Translations under genes and position numbers: made by a program
DNA from: Acinetobacter wuhouensis
Lineage (GTDB): Bacteria; Pseudomonadota; Gammaproteobacteria; Pseudomonadales; Moraxellaceae
NCBI RefSeq assembly: GCF_001696605.3
Contig: NZ_CP031716.1
Location: forward strand, 3,787,089-3,851,088
Length of the DNA stretch: 64,000 nucleotides
Reading direction: 5' to 3'
Notes under the pieces: model-generated
Database searches by the model: none
What the model was told of the DNA's origin: nothing
The model's input: only the letters and a program-made list of their open reading frames with translations
Part shown: positions 41,963 through 50,196 of the stretch, in pieces
Layout: each line of letters begins with the position of its first letter
Position numbering within the stretch: the stretch's first letter is position 1

Positions 41963-42499
41963 ACATATAGTTGATTCTAAAATATTTAATTCTTCTAAAT
42001 TATTTTCAATAATCTTTTCCATTACATCTGGTAAATAATTTAATAAATGTTGAAAATTTAAGTTTTCGACTTTTTTAAAACCATGCTTATCTTCTAGGTA
42101 CCCAATAATTTTATTTAATTCATCTGTATGAATTTTCGTAATAGGATCTTCTAATTTATAAAGATGAAATCCTGACAGATGTATAAATCTACTACCGAAT
42201 TCATACACATTATTCGCCCACCCTAGATTGTTTGGAATATTCTTCTTCATCTCTGCATCACTTATCCTTTTATTCAGTCCCCAAAGTCCTTTCTCTACAG
42301 ATTTTGTAATTATTTCAATTTTTTTATTGTTATCTTCTAAAACATTTAGATAATTAAGTCTTATTAATGTGTCCAACTCTTGCCTTAAAAGCCCAATACA
42401 AACACCATATAATTGCTTATCAAACAATAACTCAAATGCTTTATAATTTTCTTTCGTTCTTTCAGTAACTTGCATACTAAATTTCTCTAAATCAGACAT
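41960..42499 (-). CDS. Helical protein of unknown function, HEPN/DUF5677-like
   Basis: A 179-residue all-helical cytoplasmic protein. The arrangement of helices with CIGLLRQELDTLIRLNYLN and a later GSRFIHLSGFH segment resembles DUF5677/HEPN-type helical domains, but I see no clear HEPN RNase motif (R-x4-6-H), so no activity is assigned. Strongly AT-rich relative to mpl next door, which hints at lateral origin. A ribosome site is weak. Confidence 0.55.
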   Translation of the reverse strand: MSDLEKFSMQVTERTKENYKAFELLFDKQLYGVCIGLLRQELDTLIRLNYLNVLEDNNKKIEIITKSVEKGLWGLNKRISDAEMKKNIPNNLGWANNVYEFGSRFIHLSGFHLYKLEDPITKIHTDELNKIIGYLEDKHGFKKVENLNFQHLLNYLPDVMEKIIENNLEELNILESTIC

Positions 42500-42526
42500 T
42501 TTTACCTTATCCCTTTTGATATTTGA

Positions 42527-42880
42527 CTAATAAATTTCAAATTCATTCAGCTTCACCCAACCTTCCACCATTTCATTTTCTAAATCCTGCCGCTTACTGT
42601 AATACATGACATAAACCCACTCTTGATGCGCTTTATCTTTATACAAATCATAAGCAGTGACACTATCTCCATGAATAATAAATAAACCTTTAATTTTACA
42701 TTCAGCCAAAGGTGCTGAATGGAAATACACTCGTTGTTTAGATTGAACGACTAATCCCCAACGTGGAACGATTGGAACAGCTTGCTTTTCAACTTGTTCA
42801 TTCATTTTTGAACAATCTATAGCAAATGCAAAATGTGCACTTAAAAGCAATGTGAATCCTAAAATTAGCTGTTTCAACAT
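42527..42880 (-). CDS. Small secreted protein, intact copy of a tandem pair
   Basis: A 117-residue exported protein: signal peptide (about 1-20, ending FAFA-IDC), then a mature domain with the shared core SKQRVYFHSAP, a Cys, a DSVTAYDLY strand, HQEWVYVMYYSKR and a C-terminal EGWVKLNEFE. That arrangement suggests a small SH3-like fold with an N-terminal cap. A paralogue with the same core lies 33 bases upstream but is broken. Function unknown. Confidence 0.68.
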   Translation of the reverse strand: MLKQLILGFTLLLSAHFAFAIDCSKMNEQVEKQAVPIVPRWGLVVQSKQRVYFHSAPLAECKIKGLFIIHGDSVTAYDLYKDKAHQEWVYVMYYSKRQDLENEMVEGWVKLNEFEIY

Positions 42881-42912
42881 TACTCAATACCTCTTTTAAT
42901 ATTGAACATATT

Positions 42913-43296
42913 TTATTTTGCTACCGCAACATAATCATCTAACTTTTTAAAATCCTTTAATTTTACCCAGCCTTCAACCAAATCGTCACTATCATCGGCA
43001 TCATGCTCGGTATTGATATACATCACATAGACCCATTTTTCTTGTGCTTTATCGGTATAAAGTGAATAAGCAATGACATGATCATTTTGAATAAGATAAT
43101 CATCCACCATTTTACATACCGCTTTAGGTGCAGAATGGAAATACACCCGCTGTTTAGATATAACTGACAATTCCCAACGTGGCTGAATTTCTTGCTCATA
43201 TGAATATGTTTTTAAGTCCGAAACTAAACAATCCTAAGCAAAAATCAATGATGAATTCAAACTCAATAAGCTGATAAACAGCATTTTTTTAAACAT
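42913..43296 (-). pseudogene. Paralogue of the small secreted protein, broken by an in-frame stop
   Basis: Reading from an ATG at 43296 the minus strand encodes a 20-residue signal peptide (MFKKMLFISLLSLNSSLIFA), then TAG at 43234-43236, then in the same frame a mature domain parallel to the intact neighbour: DC, later PRWELSVISKQRVYFHSAP and EGWVKLKDF. The intact copy has Ile at exactly the position of the stop. A shorter product could start at a TTG (43168-43170) but would lack the signal peptide. The gene is therefore probably inactive, or translated only by read-through. Confidence 0.72.
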
Positions 43297-43418
43297 TTTT
43301 AATCTTCTAACCGAATTTCTATAACGCTTTTACTATATTTCATCGTTCTTATGTTAAATATCACGATAGATTCTAAAATATGGTGCCCTTTTGTGAAAAC
43401 GTCACAAGTTGGATAATT

Positions 43419-43856
43419 TTATCGCGTTTTATATGCTGGCTCACTATTGTCTATTTTCAATAATAGATTGACGAAATCCTGAATATTTTCATTATTTAAC
43501 TGATAAGGCTGAAACTTTTCTAAACCAAGTTTTGCAAAAAAACGAGAAATTTTTGTAGAGTCTTTGACATATTTCATCGACCATTTTGAAAAATATAACT
43601 GTTTCAATGGCTGATCTGGAAAACGATGTAAATTTATATGTCTTTGATCATTTGAGATTCTTCCATATAAATCATCTAATACAGCCTGTTGTCCTTCTAA
43701 ACACTGAAAAAAAACACCTTCAGAATAATACAGCACACCATAAATTTGATGTTCCTGATTAAATTGTCTTGCCGTAGACAAAATATCACTGAGATCTTCT
43801 AATAAATTTTTATCATGCTCCACTCGCGTACTGACATAACAGAGTCTAATAAACAT
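43419..43856 (-). CDS. BLUF-domain blue-light sensor
   Basis: A 145-residue BLUF protein. The flavin-site residues are all visible: Tyr7 (LCYVST), Asn33 (RQFNQEHQIYG), Gln51 (FFQCLEG) and Trp92/Met94 (SKWSMKY). It should bind FAD and change its Gln/Tyr hydrogen bonding on blue light. The BLUF core (1-95) is followed by a short helical tail (about 100-145) with no effector domain, so output is by protein-protein contact, as in the Acinetobacter BlsA type. It stands alone. Confidence 0.88.
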   Translation of the reverse strand: MFIRLCYVSTRVEHDKNLLEDLSDILSTARQFNQEHQIYGVLYYSEGVFFQCLEGQQAVLDDLYGRISNDQRHINLHRFPDQPLKQLYFSKWSMKYVKDSTKISRFFAKLGLEKFQPYQLNNENIQDFVNLLLKIDNSEPAYKTR

Positions 43857-44007
43857 GCTATTTCCTTTATTTATATCATTCTAATTTAATGTGTTTTAGA
43901 TTTAATTTTTGATTCAATCATTTTCTTCTAAACTCAAATATACAAGAACTTTCCCTGAATAAAAAGCCCATTTACACAGCGCGTATATGCAATCGGTCAT
44001 CTCAAAA

Positions 44008-44032
44008 AAATAGCCCAACATATGGGCTATTT
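44008..44032. terminator. Terminator after the GNAT pair
   Basis: AAATAGCCCA pairs with TGGGCTATTT over a 5-base loop, with a T run on the minus strand, about 28 bases after the stop of the GNAT gene at 44060. Confidence 0.82.
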
Positions 44033-44059
44033 ATCTTTAAACTTACTTAACTTTTTATA

Positions 44060-44347
44060 TTACGCCACGACATCTGAAAAACTTTTCTCACGGCGAAACA
44101 TCACTTCAACATAGGAACAAGTCGGCACAATTTTAAGCTGTTTCTTACGTGCAAAATCAACTAAAACATCCAATAATTGGCGTGCCATACCTTGACCACG
44201 AAGTGAATCATCTACCCATGTATGGTTGGCAATAATTTTTTGCTCTCCACTCCAGACATAACTGATCTCAGCAATCCGTTTGCCTTGCTCATTGTCGAGG
44301 TAAAATTCACCATTGTGTTGATTATCTACATGTTGGAATTGCATCAT
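44060..44347 (-). CDS. Small GNAT-type acetyltransferase domain protein (copy 1)
   Basis: A 95-residue protein of the short GNAT/YidJ-like type: GEFYLDNEQGKRIAEISYVW, then a HTWVDDSLRGQGMARQLLDVLVDFAR segment with the acetyl-CoA loop (RGQGMA), then the helix-strand end KIVPTCSYVEVMFRR. It is half the size of a usual GNAT domain. It forms a tandem pair with a similar gene of the same length 48 bases upstream. Confidence 0.82.
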   Translation of the reverse strand: MMQFQHVDNQHNGEFYLDNEQGKRIAEISYVWSGEQKIIANHTWVDDSLRGQGMARQLLDVLVDFARKKQLKIVPTCSYVEVMFRREKSFSDVVA

Positions 44348-44395
44348 TATTTCTCATCATTCTTTATGGCACATTCCAACTGTAACAAAGTGATC

Positions 44396-44683
44396 TTAAG
44401 ATTTCAAAACATCACGAATCGATGGATCTTTATCAAACACAGATTTGGCAAAAGGGCATAAAGGAATAATTTGGATATTTTTTTGACGTGCCATATCAAC
44501 CACTTGATCAAGTAGTTTGCGCCCAACACTTTGACCACGTAATTCATCTTCAACCGTAGTATGATCAATGATCAGCATGGTTTCACCTGCCCATGTATAT
44601 GCCATTTCAGCCAAATGGTGATTTTCTTCACCAATATAAAATTCACCCTTTTTACCATTATCTTGATGTTTAATTTCTAACAT
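44396..44683 (-). CDS. Small GNAT-type acetyltransferase domain protein (copy 2)
   Basis: A 95-residue paralogue of the next gene: GEFYIGEENHHLAEMAYTW, HTTVEDELRGQSVGRKLLDQ with loop RGQSVG, and a C-terminal IIPLCPFAKSVFDK. The second Gly of the acetyl-CoA loop is Ser here. The ATG at 44681-44683 is chosen as it is preceded by AAGAG at a proper distance and gives the same length as the neighbour. Same operon. Confidence 0.82.
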   Translation of the reverse strand: MLEIKHQDNGKKGEFYIGEENHHLAEMAYTWAGETMLIIDHTTVEDELRGQSVGRKLLDQVVDMARQKNIQIIPLCPFAKSVFDKDPSIRDVLKS

Positions 44684-44854
44684 GGTCATTACTCTTATAT
44701 TGTTCAATTTTTTAGATTTTAAAAAATGCCACAATTCAATTTGAATTATTGTTAAATTTTGTCGGACAAACTCTAATTTTTTATATCAAAACTCAACTTA
44801 ACATTTAAAAAAAATCAGCCTAAAATTTAGGACTATTCTTTTAAATTCTTGACT

Positions 44855-46066
44855 ATGTCAGCCTCTACTCCCCAAAACCCTATGCCACAACCTGCTCCCA
44901 GTGAAACTCAACAATGGATCAGTGTGATTAGTCTGGCTTTCGCTGCATTTATTTTTAATACCACTGAATTTGTTCCTGTTGCTTTACTTAGTGATATTGG
45001 AAATAGCTTTGCCATGCCTGCAACAGATGCAGGCATCATGATCACCCTATATGCATGGGTGGTTGCTCCCATGTCATTACCAATTATGCTGTTAACCAAA
45101 AATATTGAACGGCGCTTTTTACTGATCGCACTGTTTTCTGTTTTTGTCGTGAGTCATGTTTTATCTTACTTCTCATGGAGTTTTAATGTGCTGTTGCTGA
45201 GTCGTATCGGCATCGCATTCGCTCATGCACTATTTTGGTCAATTACTGCTTCATTGGCGGTGCGGGTTGCGCCAAAAGGCAAAGAATTACAAGCTTTGGG
45301 CTTACTCGCCACTGGTACAGCATTGGCAATGGTCTTAGGGATTCCATTTGGGCGAATGATTGGTGAAACCTACGGTTGGCGTAATACTTTTGCGCTGATT
45401 GCCATCGGTGCAACGCTTGTGTGCTTTATTTTGGCAAAAACCTTACCCAAATTACCAAGTGTCAATTCGGGGTCACTCAGCAGTCTGAAACTGTTTTGGC
45501 AACGCCCTAGCTTGTTGATGGTATTTGCCTTAACCGTGATTGTAGTGACGGCACAATTTACCGCCTATAGCTATATTGAACCATTTGCCTTAAATATTGC
45601 ACATTTTAGCTCATCACAAACCACAACATTATTGCTAGTTTATGGTGTCACTGGTTTTCTTGGCTCTTATTTATTTGGAAAATTTGCCCGTAAATATCCG
45701 AAATTACCAATCCCATTAAGCAGTGCTGTGATTGCAGCTGCCATGTTATTGCTCATTCCACTGTCTACAAACTTCATCAGTTTCAGCGTGATTTGTGGGC
45801 TTTGGGGCATGGCAATTATTTGTTTCAGTCTTGCGCAACAAGCCAAAACCTTGGATTTTGCTTCAGATGCAACCGATGTCTCTATGGCGATTCATTCAGG
45901 CTTATACAATGTCGGTATCGGTGCAGGTGCTTTGATTGGTGGTCTTGCCACAACAAACTTTGGTTTGAATCAAATCGGTATTGTCGGTGGAATCATTGCA
46001 GTGATAGGGACATTATTGGCACTGGTTTTAGTACAGCGTAAAGACTTTTTAACGGGTATTAAATAA
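44855..46066 (+). CDS. sotB: MFS sugar/efflux transporter, SotB-like
   Basis: A 403-residue 12-helix MFS exporter. The start of the membrane part, AAFIFNTTEFVPVALLSDIG, and the following YAWVVAPMSLPIMLLT and HALFWSITASLAVRVAP are near-identical in pattern to E. coli SotB (YdeA), which exports arabinose and IPTG. The physiological substrate here is not known. It starts at the ATG 44855, just after an in-frame TTG. It is monocistronic. Confidence 0.88.
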   Translation: MSASTPQNPMPQPAPSETQQWISVISLAFAAFIFNTTEFVPVALLSDIGNSFAMPATDAGIMITLYAWVVAPMSLPIMLLTKNIERRFLLIALFSVFVVSHVLSYFSWSFNVLLLSRIGIAFAHALFWSITASLAVRVAPKGKELQALGLLATGTALAMVLGIPFGRMIGETYGWRNTFALIAIGATLVCFILAKTLPKLPSVNSGSLSSLKLFWQRPSLLMVFALTVIVVTAQFTAYSYIEPFALNIAHFSSSQTTTLLLVYGVTGFLGSYLFGKFARKYPKLPIPLSSAVIAAAMLLLIPLSTNFISFSVICGLWGMAIICFSLAQQAKTLDFASDATDVSMAIHSGLYNVGIGAGALIGGLATTNFGLNQIGIVGGIIAVIGTLLALVLVQRKDFLTGIK

Positions 46067-46152
46067 ACAAATAATTTGCACATTGCTTATAAATATGCGA
46101 TTCTGTGCGCATATTAAGAAATCAACGATTTCTTTAACCCAATTTGTTGAAC

Positions 46153-46313
46153 AAGGGGAGTAGCCTCCCATCAGACTATCGTCATTACGCATTTTTTCTG
46201 ATTAAGATAAAAATGCCGGTATCTGAGCATTATCCGCATAAGATAATGTAGGCAAGACCTTGATCATGTTGATACAGATGTTTAATCATCTGGCAACTGA
46301 TCAAGGTTTTTTT
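46153..46313 (+). promoter_or_regulatory. Probable yybP-ykoY manganese riboswitch with terminator
   Basis: Upstream of the TerC-type gene: GGGGAGTAG (46156-46164), CGTCATTACG, TGCCGGTATCTGAGCA, then GGCAAGACC, the spacing and words of the yybP-ykoY class. The last element runs straight into a terminator hairpin ACCTTGATCA/TGATCAAGGT (46257-46266 with 46298-46307) and a T run (46307-46313). Known members upstream of TerC/Alx genes bind Mn(II). So Mn probably relieves termination. Confidence 0.75.
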
Positions 46314-46346
46314 ATGCCTGATTGATTGCCAGACTTGGAGAATTTT

Positions 46347-47312
46347 ATGGAATCCATTGGCAATCCATGGCTATATCTGGCGTTCTTTGCCATCGTCAGT
46401 GTCATGTTACTGATTGACTTTCTTGGTTTTAAACAAAAAGAAGGGCAAGAAGTCAAAGTCAAAACCGCAGCCTATTGGAGTATTGCATGGGTCACTATTG
46501 CAACACTTTTTGGTGGTGGCTTGTGGTTCTATCTACAACAAACAGCAGGCGTGACCATCGCAAATGCAAAAACCATGGAGTATTTTGCAGGTTATTTACT
46601 GGAAAAATCCCTCGCAATTGATAATGTATTCGTGTGGATGATGATCTTCGCGGCATTTAGTATTTCGCCTGCATTACAACGTAAATTATTACTTTATGGT
46701 GTATTGGGTGCGATCGTTTTAAGAACCATTTTTATCTTTATCGGTGCATGGTTCGTTCAAGAGTTCTCTTGGATTCTCTATCTCTTCGGTGCATTCCTCG
46801 TCTATACAGGTTTTAAATTCCTCAAAGGTCAGGAAGAAGAAGACACCAATATCGAAGATATGGCGATTTTAAAATGGTTACGTAAACACATGCGGATCAC
46901 GCCACAGCTCGAAGGTGGCAAATTCTTTGTTCGTCAAAATGGTGTACTGTGGGCAACCCCATTATTCCTTGTATTGATCTTGGTTGAAGCATCAGATGTG
47001 ATCTTTGCTGTTGATTCAATCCCTGCGATCTTTGCTGTTACCACTGACCCGTTCATTGTACTCACAGCAAACTTAATGGCAATCTTAGGTCTACGTGCGA
47101 TGTTCTTCTTACTGTCAGGTGCTGCATCGAAAATGCATTATCTACCCTATGGCTTGGGTCTGATTCTTGTGTTCATCGGCTTTAAGATGCTCATGCTCGA
47201 TGTGTTCCACATGCCAATTTGGATCTCGTTAAGTTTCATTGTGATTGTCTTGACGATTACTGCAATTCTGTCAATTCGTCATAGTAAAAAATACAACGAA
47301 ACAACCTTATAA
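46347..47312 (+). CDS. alx: TerC/Alx-family membrane protein (Mn exporter type)
   Basis: A 321-residue membrane protein with about nine helices, the same length as E. coli Alx. Shared marks are GYLLEKSLAIDNVFVWMM, ASDVIFAVDSIPAIFAVTTD and LRAMFFLLSGA. Family members move Mn(II) out or help load exported proteins with it. The ATG at 46347 has TTGGAG six bases upstream; an in-frame TTG upstream is unlikely. It is preceded by a probable Mn riboswitch. Confidence 0.88.
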   Translation: MESIGNPWLYLAFFAIVSVMLLIDFLGFKQKEGQEVKVKTAAYWSIAWVTIATLFGGGLWFYLQQTAGVTIANAKTMEYFAGYLLEKSLAIDNVFVWMMIFAAFSISPALQRKLLLYGVLGAIVLRTIFIFIGAWFVQEFSWILYLFGAFLVYTGFKFLKGQEEEDTNIEDMAILKWLRKHMRITPQLEGGKFFVRQNGVLWATPLFLVLILVEASDVIFAVDSIPAIFAVTTDPFIVLTANLMAILGLRAMFFLLSGAASKMHYLPYGLGLILVFIGFKMLMLDVFHMPIWISLSFIVIVLTITAILSIRHSKKYNETTL

Positions 47313-47331
47313 GTTGATTGAAAATACAGAG

Positions 47332-47356
47332 CCTTCCGAATGGAGGGCTTTTTTAT
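47332..47356 (+). terminator. Terminator after the TerC-type gene
   Basis: GCCTTCC, loop GAAT, GGAGGGC, then a T run. Confidence 0.82.
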
Positions 47357-47404
47357 TCCACGTAAAAACAGTAGATTAGTGATACAGCGAAATAAGAGAA
47401 TAAA

Positions 47405-47800
47405 ATGAACGATGCATGTTTAACCATTAACTTTCAAAGCAAAAATGTATCCATTGATGGACGAGCGATTACTTTAGAAAATTTGATCAATGGGTTATTT
47501 CATACTGAATTTAATCAAGAAAAACAGCTTTGGACTATTAAAAATACTTTCAAAATATATGGTCATACGGGCAATAATATCTATGTTGAACAACTGCCAA
47601 CAGGGCTAAAATTTTTTATTATGCTTTGGGCTGAAGAAGGGCATTTAGTCGATTCTAAAATCGTAAAAAAGCTTAAATCTAAACTCAAAGTTAAAATTGA
47701 GCATAATTCTAAAGTATCTATACTCGATACAGCATGGGCAAAAGCATCGCTAGACTATGATATTCGATATAATGGTATTACGCTTATCTTAGAAAACTAA
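47405..47800 (+). CDS. Protein of unknown function
   Basis: A 131-residue soluble protein with short beta strands and a helix. It opens NDACLTINFQSKNVSIDGRA. No family recognised; the layout suggests a DUF4123/immunity-like size but no supporting motif is visible. It ends inside the stop region of a convergent gene (4-base overlap). Confidence 0.55.
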   Translation: MNDACLTINFQSKNVSIDGRAITLENLINGLFHTEFNQEKQLWTIKNTFKIYGHTGNNIYVEQLPTGLKFFIMLWAEEGHLVDSKIVKKLKSKLKVKIEHNSKVSILDTAWAKASLDYDIRYNGITLILEN

Positions 47801-48357
47801 TCTATGATTTCTAGTCTATTCCAACGCTCAAAAAACCGTTTAGATTGCACACGCTCTAAGAATACTTCGTGACTCACCAAACAATCATTCCAACGGACTT
47901 TAAGTTCAAACAAATCATTTAAACCAAATGGCGCAATGATCTCCAGATCATCATTTTTCAATAATCGTACTGCAATTGCAGTCGCAGTTTCTGGCCAAGT
48001 TGCAAGTGCTTCTGCTAATGATGAATATTGTGCAACAGAGCGACCATCATCAGTTGTATACCAAGTATGGACAAAGGCTTGATTGACCACATCCCATGTA
48101 TTTTCAGGAAACTTTTGACTGAGTAATTGTGTTAATCGTTGCTGTTCATCTTCAATAGCGTTTGTATCATAAAAAATCACATCAATCTCAGTCTGTTCAA
48201 TGAGATAGTGCTGATCATGCAAAACTGACCACACCATATTGCGAATAACGCCAGCGCTTAAATAAGCAGAAGAATTTATTTCTCTGAGAAATTTTAAACG
48301 ATGTAAAAATACAGGATGTGCATAGATGATCTGCTTCAAATCTTGTGAATATTTCAT
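47797..48357 (-). CDS. Nucleotidyltransferase-family protein (COG3575 type)
   Basis: A 186-residue protein of the COG3575/DUF925 nucleotidyltransferase-like group. Visible marks are LSAGVIRNMVWSVLHD near the N-terminus, EIDVIFYD (Asp-x-Asp-like metal pattern partly conserved as EIDV-x-x-D), YSSLAEALATWPETATAIAVRL, APFGLNDLFELKVR and the ending VFLERVQSKRFFERWN. Biological substrate unknown. It is convergent with the preceding gene. Confidence 0.75.
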   Translation of the reverse strand: MKYSQDLKQIIYAHPVFLHRLKFLREINSSAYLSAGVIRNMVWSVLHDQHYLIEQTEIDVIFYDTNAIEDEQQRLTQLLSQKFPENTWDVVNQAFVHTWYTTDDGRSVAQYSSLAEALATWPETATAIAVRLLKNDDLEIIAPFGLNDLFELKVRWNDCLVSHEVFLERVQSKRFFERWNRLEIID

Positions 48358-48503
48358 GCCTTACCGCCTATCTCGAATGTCTATTTTGAAATAAAACTTT
48401 CCAGATGTTTTGAATATCATCCATAACATCAATTTTCAATCAAACATACTTTTTATCTTTTTTTATCCGCTCACAGACTGTACATTCACCCCTCATACTC
48501 ATA

Positions 48504-48518
48504 TTATACGGCGTATAA
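48504..48518. promoter_or_regulatory. Inverted repeat upstream of the YgiB-like gene
   Basis: TTATAC-GGC-GTATAA, a perfect 6+3+6 repeat that also includes a -10-like TATAAAAT. A possible operator over the promoter of the ygiB-like/ygiC pair. Confidence 0.35.
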
Positions 48519-48584
48519 AATAATTTTCTTTTTTATCATTTATAAAGCAAATAGATAAAAATTCCGAATGATGTAAGGCAAATC

Positions 48585-48974
48585 ATGCGTTCAAAAAAAA
48601 TCAGTCTGGTTGTCGTTCCGCTCTTAATCACTGCTTGTAGTAGTAATGACAAACCGCTTGTTCAAGATGTTTACAATAGTCAATATGATTGTTCATATGA
48701 TTGGAATACAGAACTATGTGAAGAAGAGCAAACCACGACATCTTCAAGTAGTTCACATGGCGGTGGATATTATTATGGTGGTTCAGGCACACGCTATGTC
48801 GGACCACAGTATTATGATGGCAATCGAAAAGTGAACTATTTAGGTCGTAAAGTTGAGCCTTCGACCAATCTCAGTGTGGGACAACCCTTTGTTTCCCAAG
48901 TTAGTAAAAGTAGTAGTAAATCCTCACCTGTCCGTGGTGGCTTTGGTCGTAGTGGCTTCTCTTTTGGTGGATAA
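48585..48974 (+). CDS. YgiB-like lipoprotein
   Basis: A 129-residue lipoprotein with signal peptide ending in LLITAC. The mature part has a short Cys pair region (QYDCSYDWNTELCEEE), a Ser/Gly/Tyr low-complexity centre and a C-terminal RGGFGRSGFSFGG. The YgiB (DUF1190) family of E. coli has a similar lipoprotein with a GGFG tail next to ygiC, so the neighbour supports the call. It is shorter than E. coli YgiB (about 220 residues) and lacks most of its middle. Confidence 0.62.
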   Translation: MRSKKISLVVVPLLITACSSNDKPLVQDVYNSQYDCSYDWNTELCEEEQTTTSSSSSHGGGYYYGGSGTRYVGPQYYDGNRKVNYLGRKVEPSTNLSVGQPFVSQVSKSSSKSSPVRGGFGRSGFSFGG

Positions 48975-49035
48975 TTTACACGTTTTACCCCCTCTATATT
49001 TAATGTTTAAGCTTTCACTATTCTCCTAATATCTT

Positions 49036-50196
49036 ATGAAAAGAAAACGCTTCCAAGCACGTCCCGACTGGCAACAACAACATGAGCAAATCGGTTTTGA
49101 TTATTACAATCTCCCATCATTAGATGGCTCGATTTATTGGTCAGAAGGCGTGGCTTATGAGTTTACTTTAAAGCAAATAGAGCAACTTGAAGATGCCTCC
49201 AATGAACTGCATCAAATGTGTATGCAAGTGGCTGGAGAAATGATTCAAAAGGGCAACTATCCTGACTATTTTCAGATTCCGCAGGCAGCAATTCCACTGA
49301 TTGAACATTCATGGCATCATCAAGCACCGATGCTCTATGGACGTTTTGACTTTGCCTACGATGGTCATCAGATCAAAATGTTGGAATACAATGCCGATAC
49401 TCCGACAGGTTTACTTGAAGCTTCTGTTGCACAATGGCATTGGATTGAACAAGTTGAAAATATTCCGCATCGTGATCAGTTCAACAGCATTCATGAAGAT
49501 TTGATCAAGCGCTGGAAAACCATTTTTCCTCGTGGCTCACATATTCATTTTGCAGCTTGCCAAGAAGCAGGGCGTGAGGATTGGGGCAATCTCGAATATT
49601 TAATGGATACAGCGTTCCAAGCAGGGCATAAAGTTTCTGAACTCTCCATGGAAAATATCGGTTGGGATGGGCAAAATTTCCTTGATCTAAATGATCAAAA
49701 TATCCAAAACCTATTCAAACTTTACCCATGGGAATGGGTTTGGGAAGAAAACTTTTCACAATATTTAAAGCCTGAGACCAATTGGGTTGAGCCGTGCTGG
49801 AAAATGCTCTTGTCGAATAAGGCAATCTTAGTTGAACTGTGGAAGAAGTTTCCCAATCATCCTTTATTACTCGAATCGCATGCTTTTAAAAACGATATGC
49901 AGTTGCAAGGGAAATGGGCAAAAAAACCGATTTTAGCCCGTGAAGGCGCCAATATTCGTGTGGTTCAGGACAATGTCGATCAAGGTGCAGCTTCAGGCAG
50001 TTTCTATTTCGATGATTATGATAAATATGGTTACATCGCGCAGAAATGGGTAGAGACACCATTGTTTGATGGCAAATTACCTACGCTTGGTTTATGGATG
50101 GTTGGACACACTTGTGCAGGCATGTCGATCCGTGAAGATGAGTTCGATATTATTGGCAATGATGCACATTTTGCGGCGCATTATTTTGTAGAATAG
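49036..50196 (+). CDS. ygiC: YgiC, glutathionylspermidine synthase-like ATP-grasp protein
   Basis: A 386-residue protein with the same length and layout as E. coli YgiC: RPDWQQQHEQIGFDYY at the start, LEYNADTPTGLLEASV, NLFKLYPWEWVWEENF, WKMLLSNKAILVELWKKFPN and AKKPILAREGANIRVV. The fold is that of glutathionylspermidine synthetase C-domain (ATP-grasp), but YgiC proteins are not proven to make that compound. It follows the YgiB-like lipoprotein by 61 bases. Confidence 0.88.
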   Translation: MKRKRFQARPDWQQQHEQIGFDYYNLPSLDGSIYWSEGVAYEFTLKQIEQLEDASNELHQMCMQVAGEMIQKGNYPDYFQIPQAAIPLIEHSWHHQAPMLYGRFDFAYDGHQIKMLEYNADTPTGLLEASVAQWHWIEQVENIPHRDQFNSIHEDLIKRWKTIFPRGSHIHFAACQEAGREDWGNLEYLMDTAFQAGHKVSELSMENIGWDGQNFLDLNDQNIQNLFKLYPWEWVWEENFSQYLKPETNWVEPCWKMLLSNKAILVELWKKFPNHPLLLESHAFKNDMQLQGKWAKKPILAREGANIRVVQDNVDQGAASGSFYFDDYDKYGYIAQKWVETPLFDGKLPTLGLWMVGHTCAGMSIREDEFDIIGNDAHFAAHYFVE

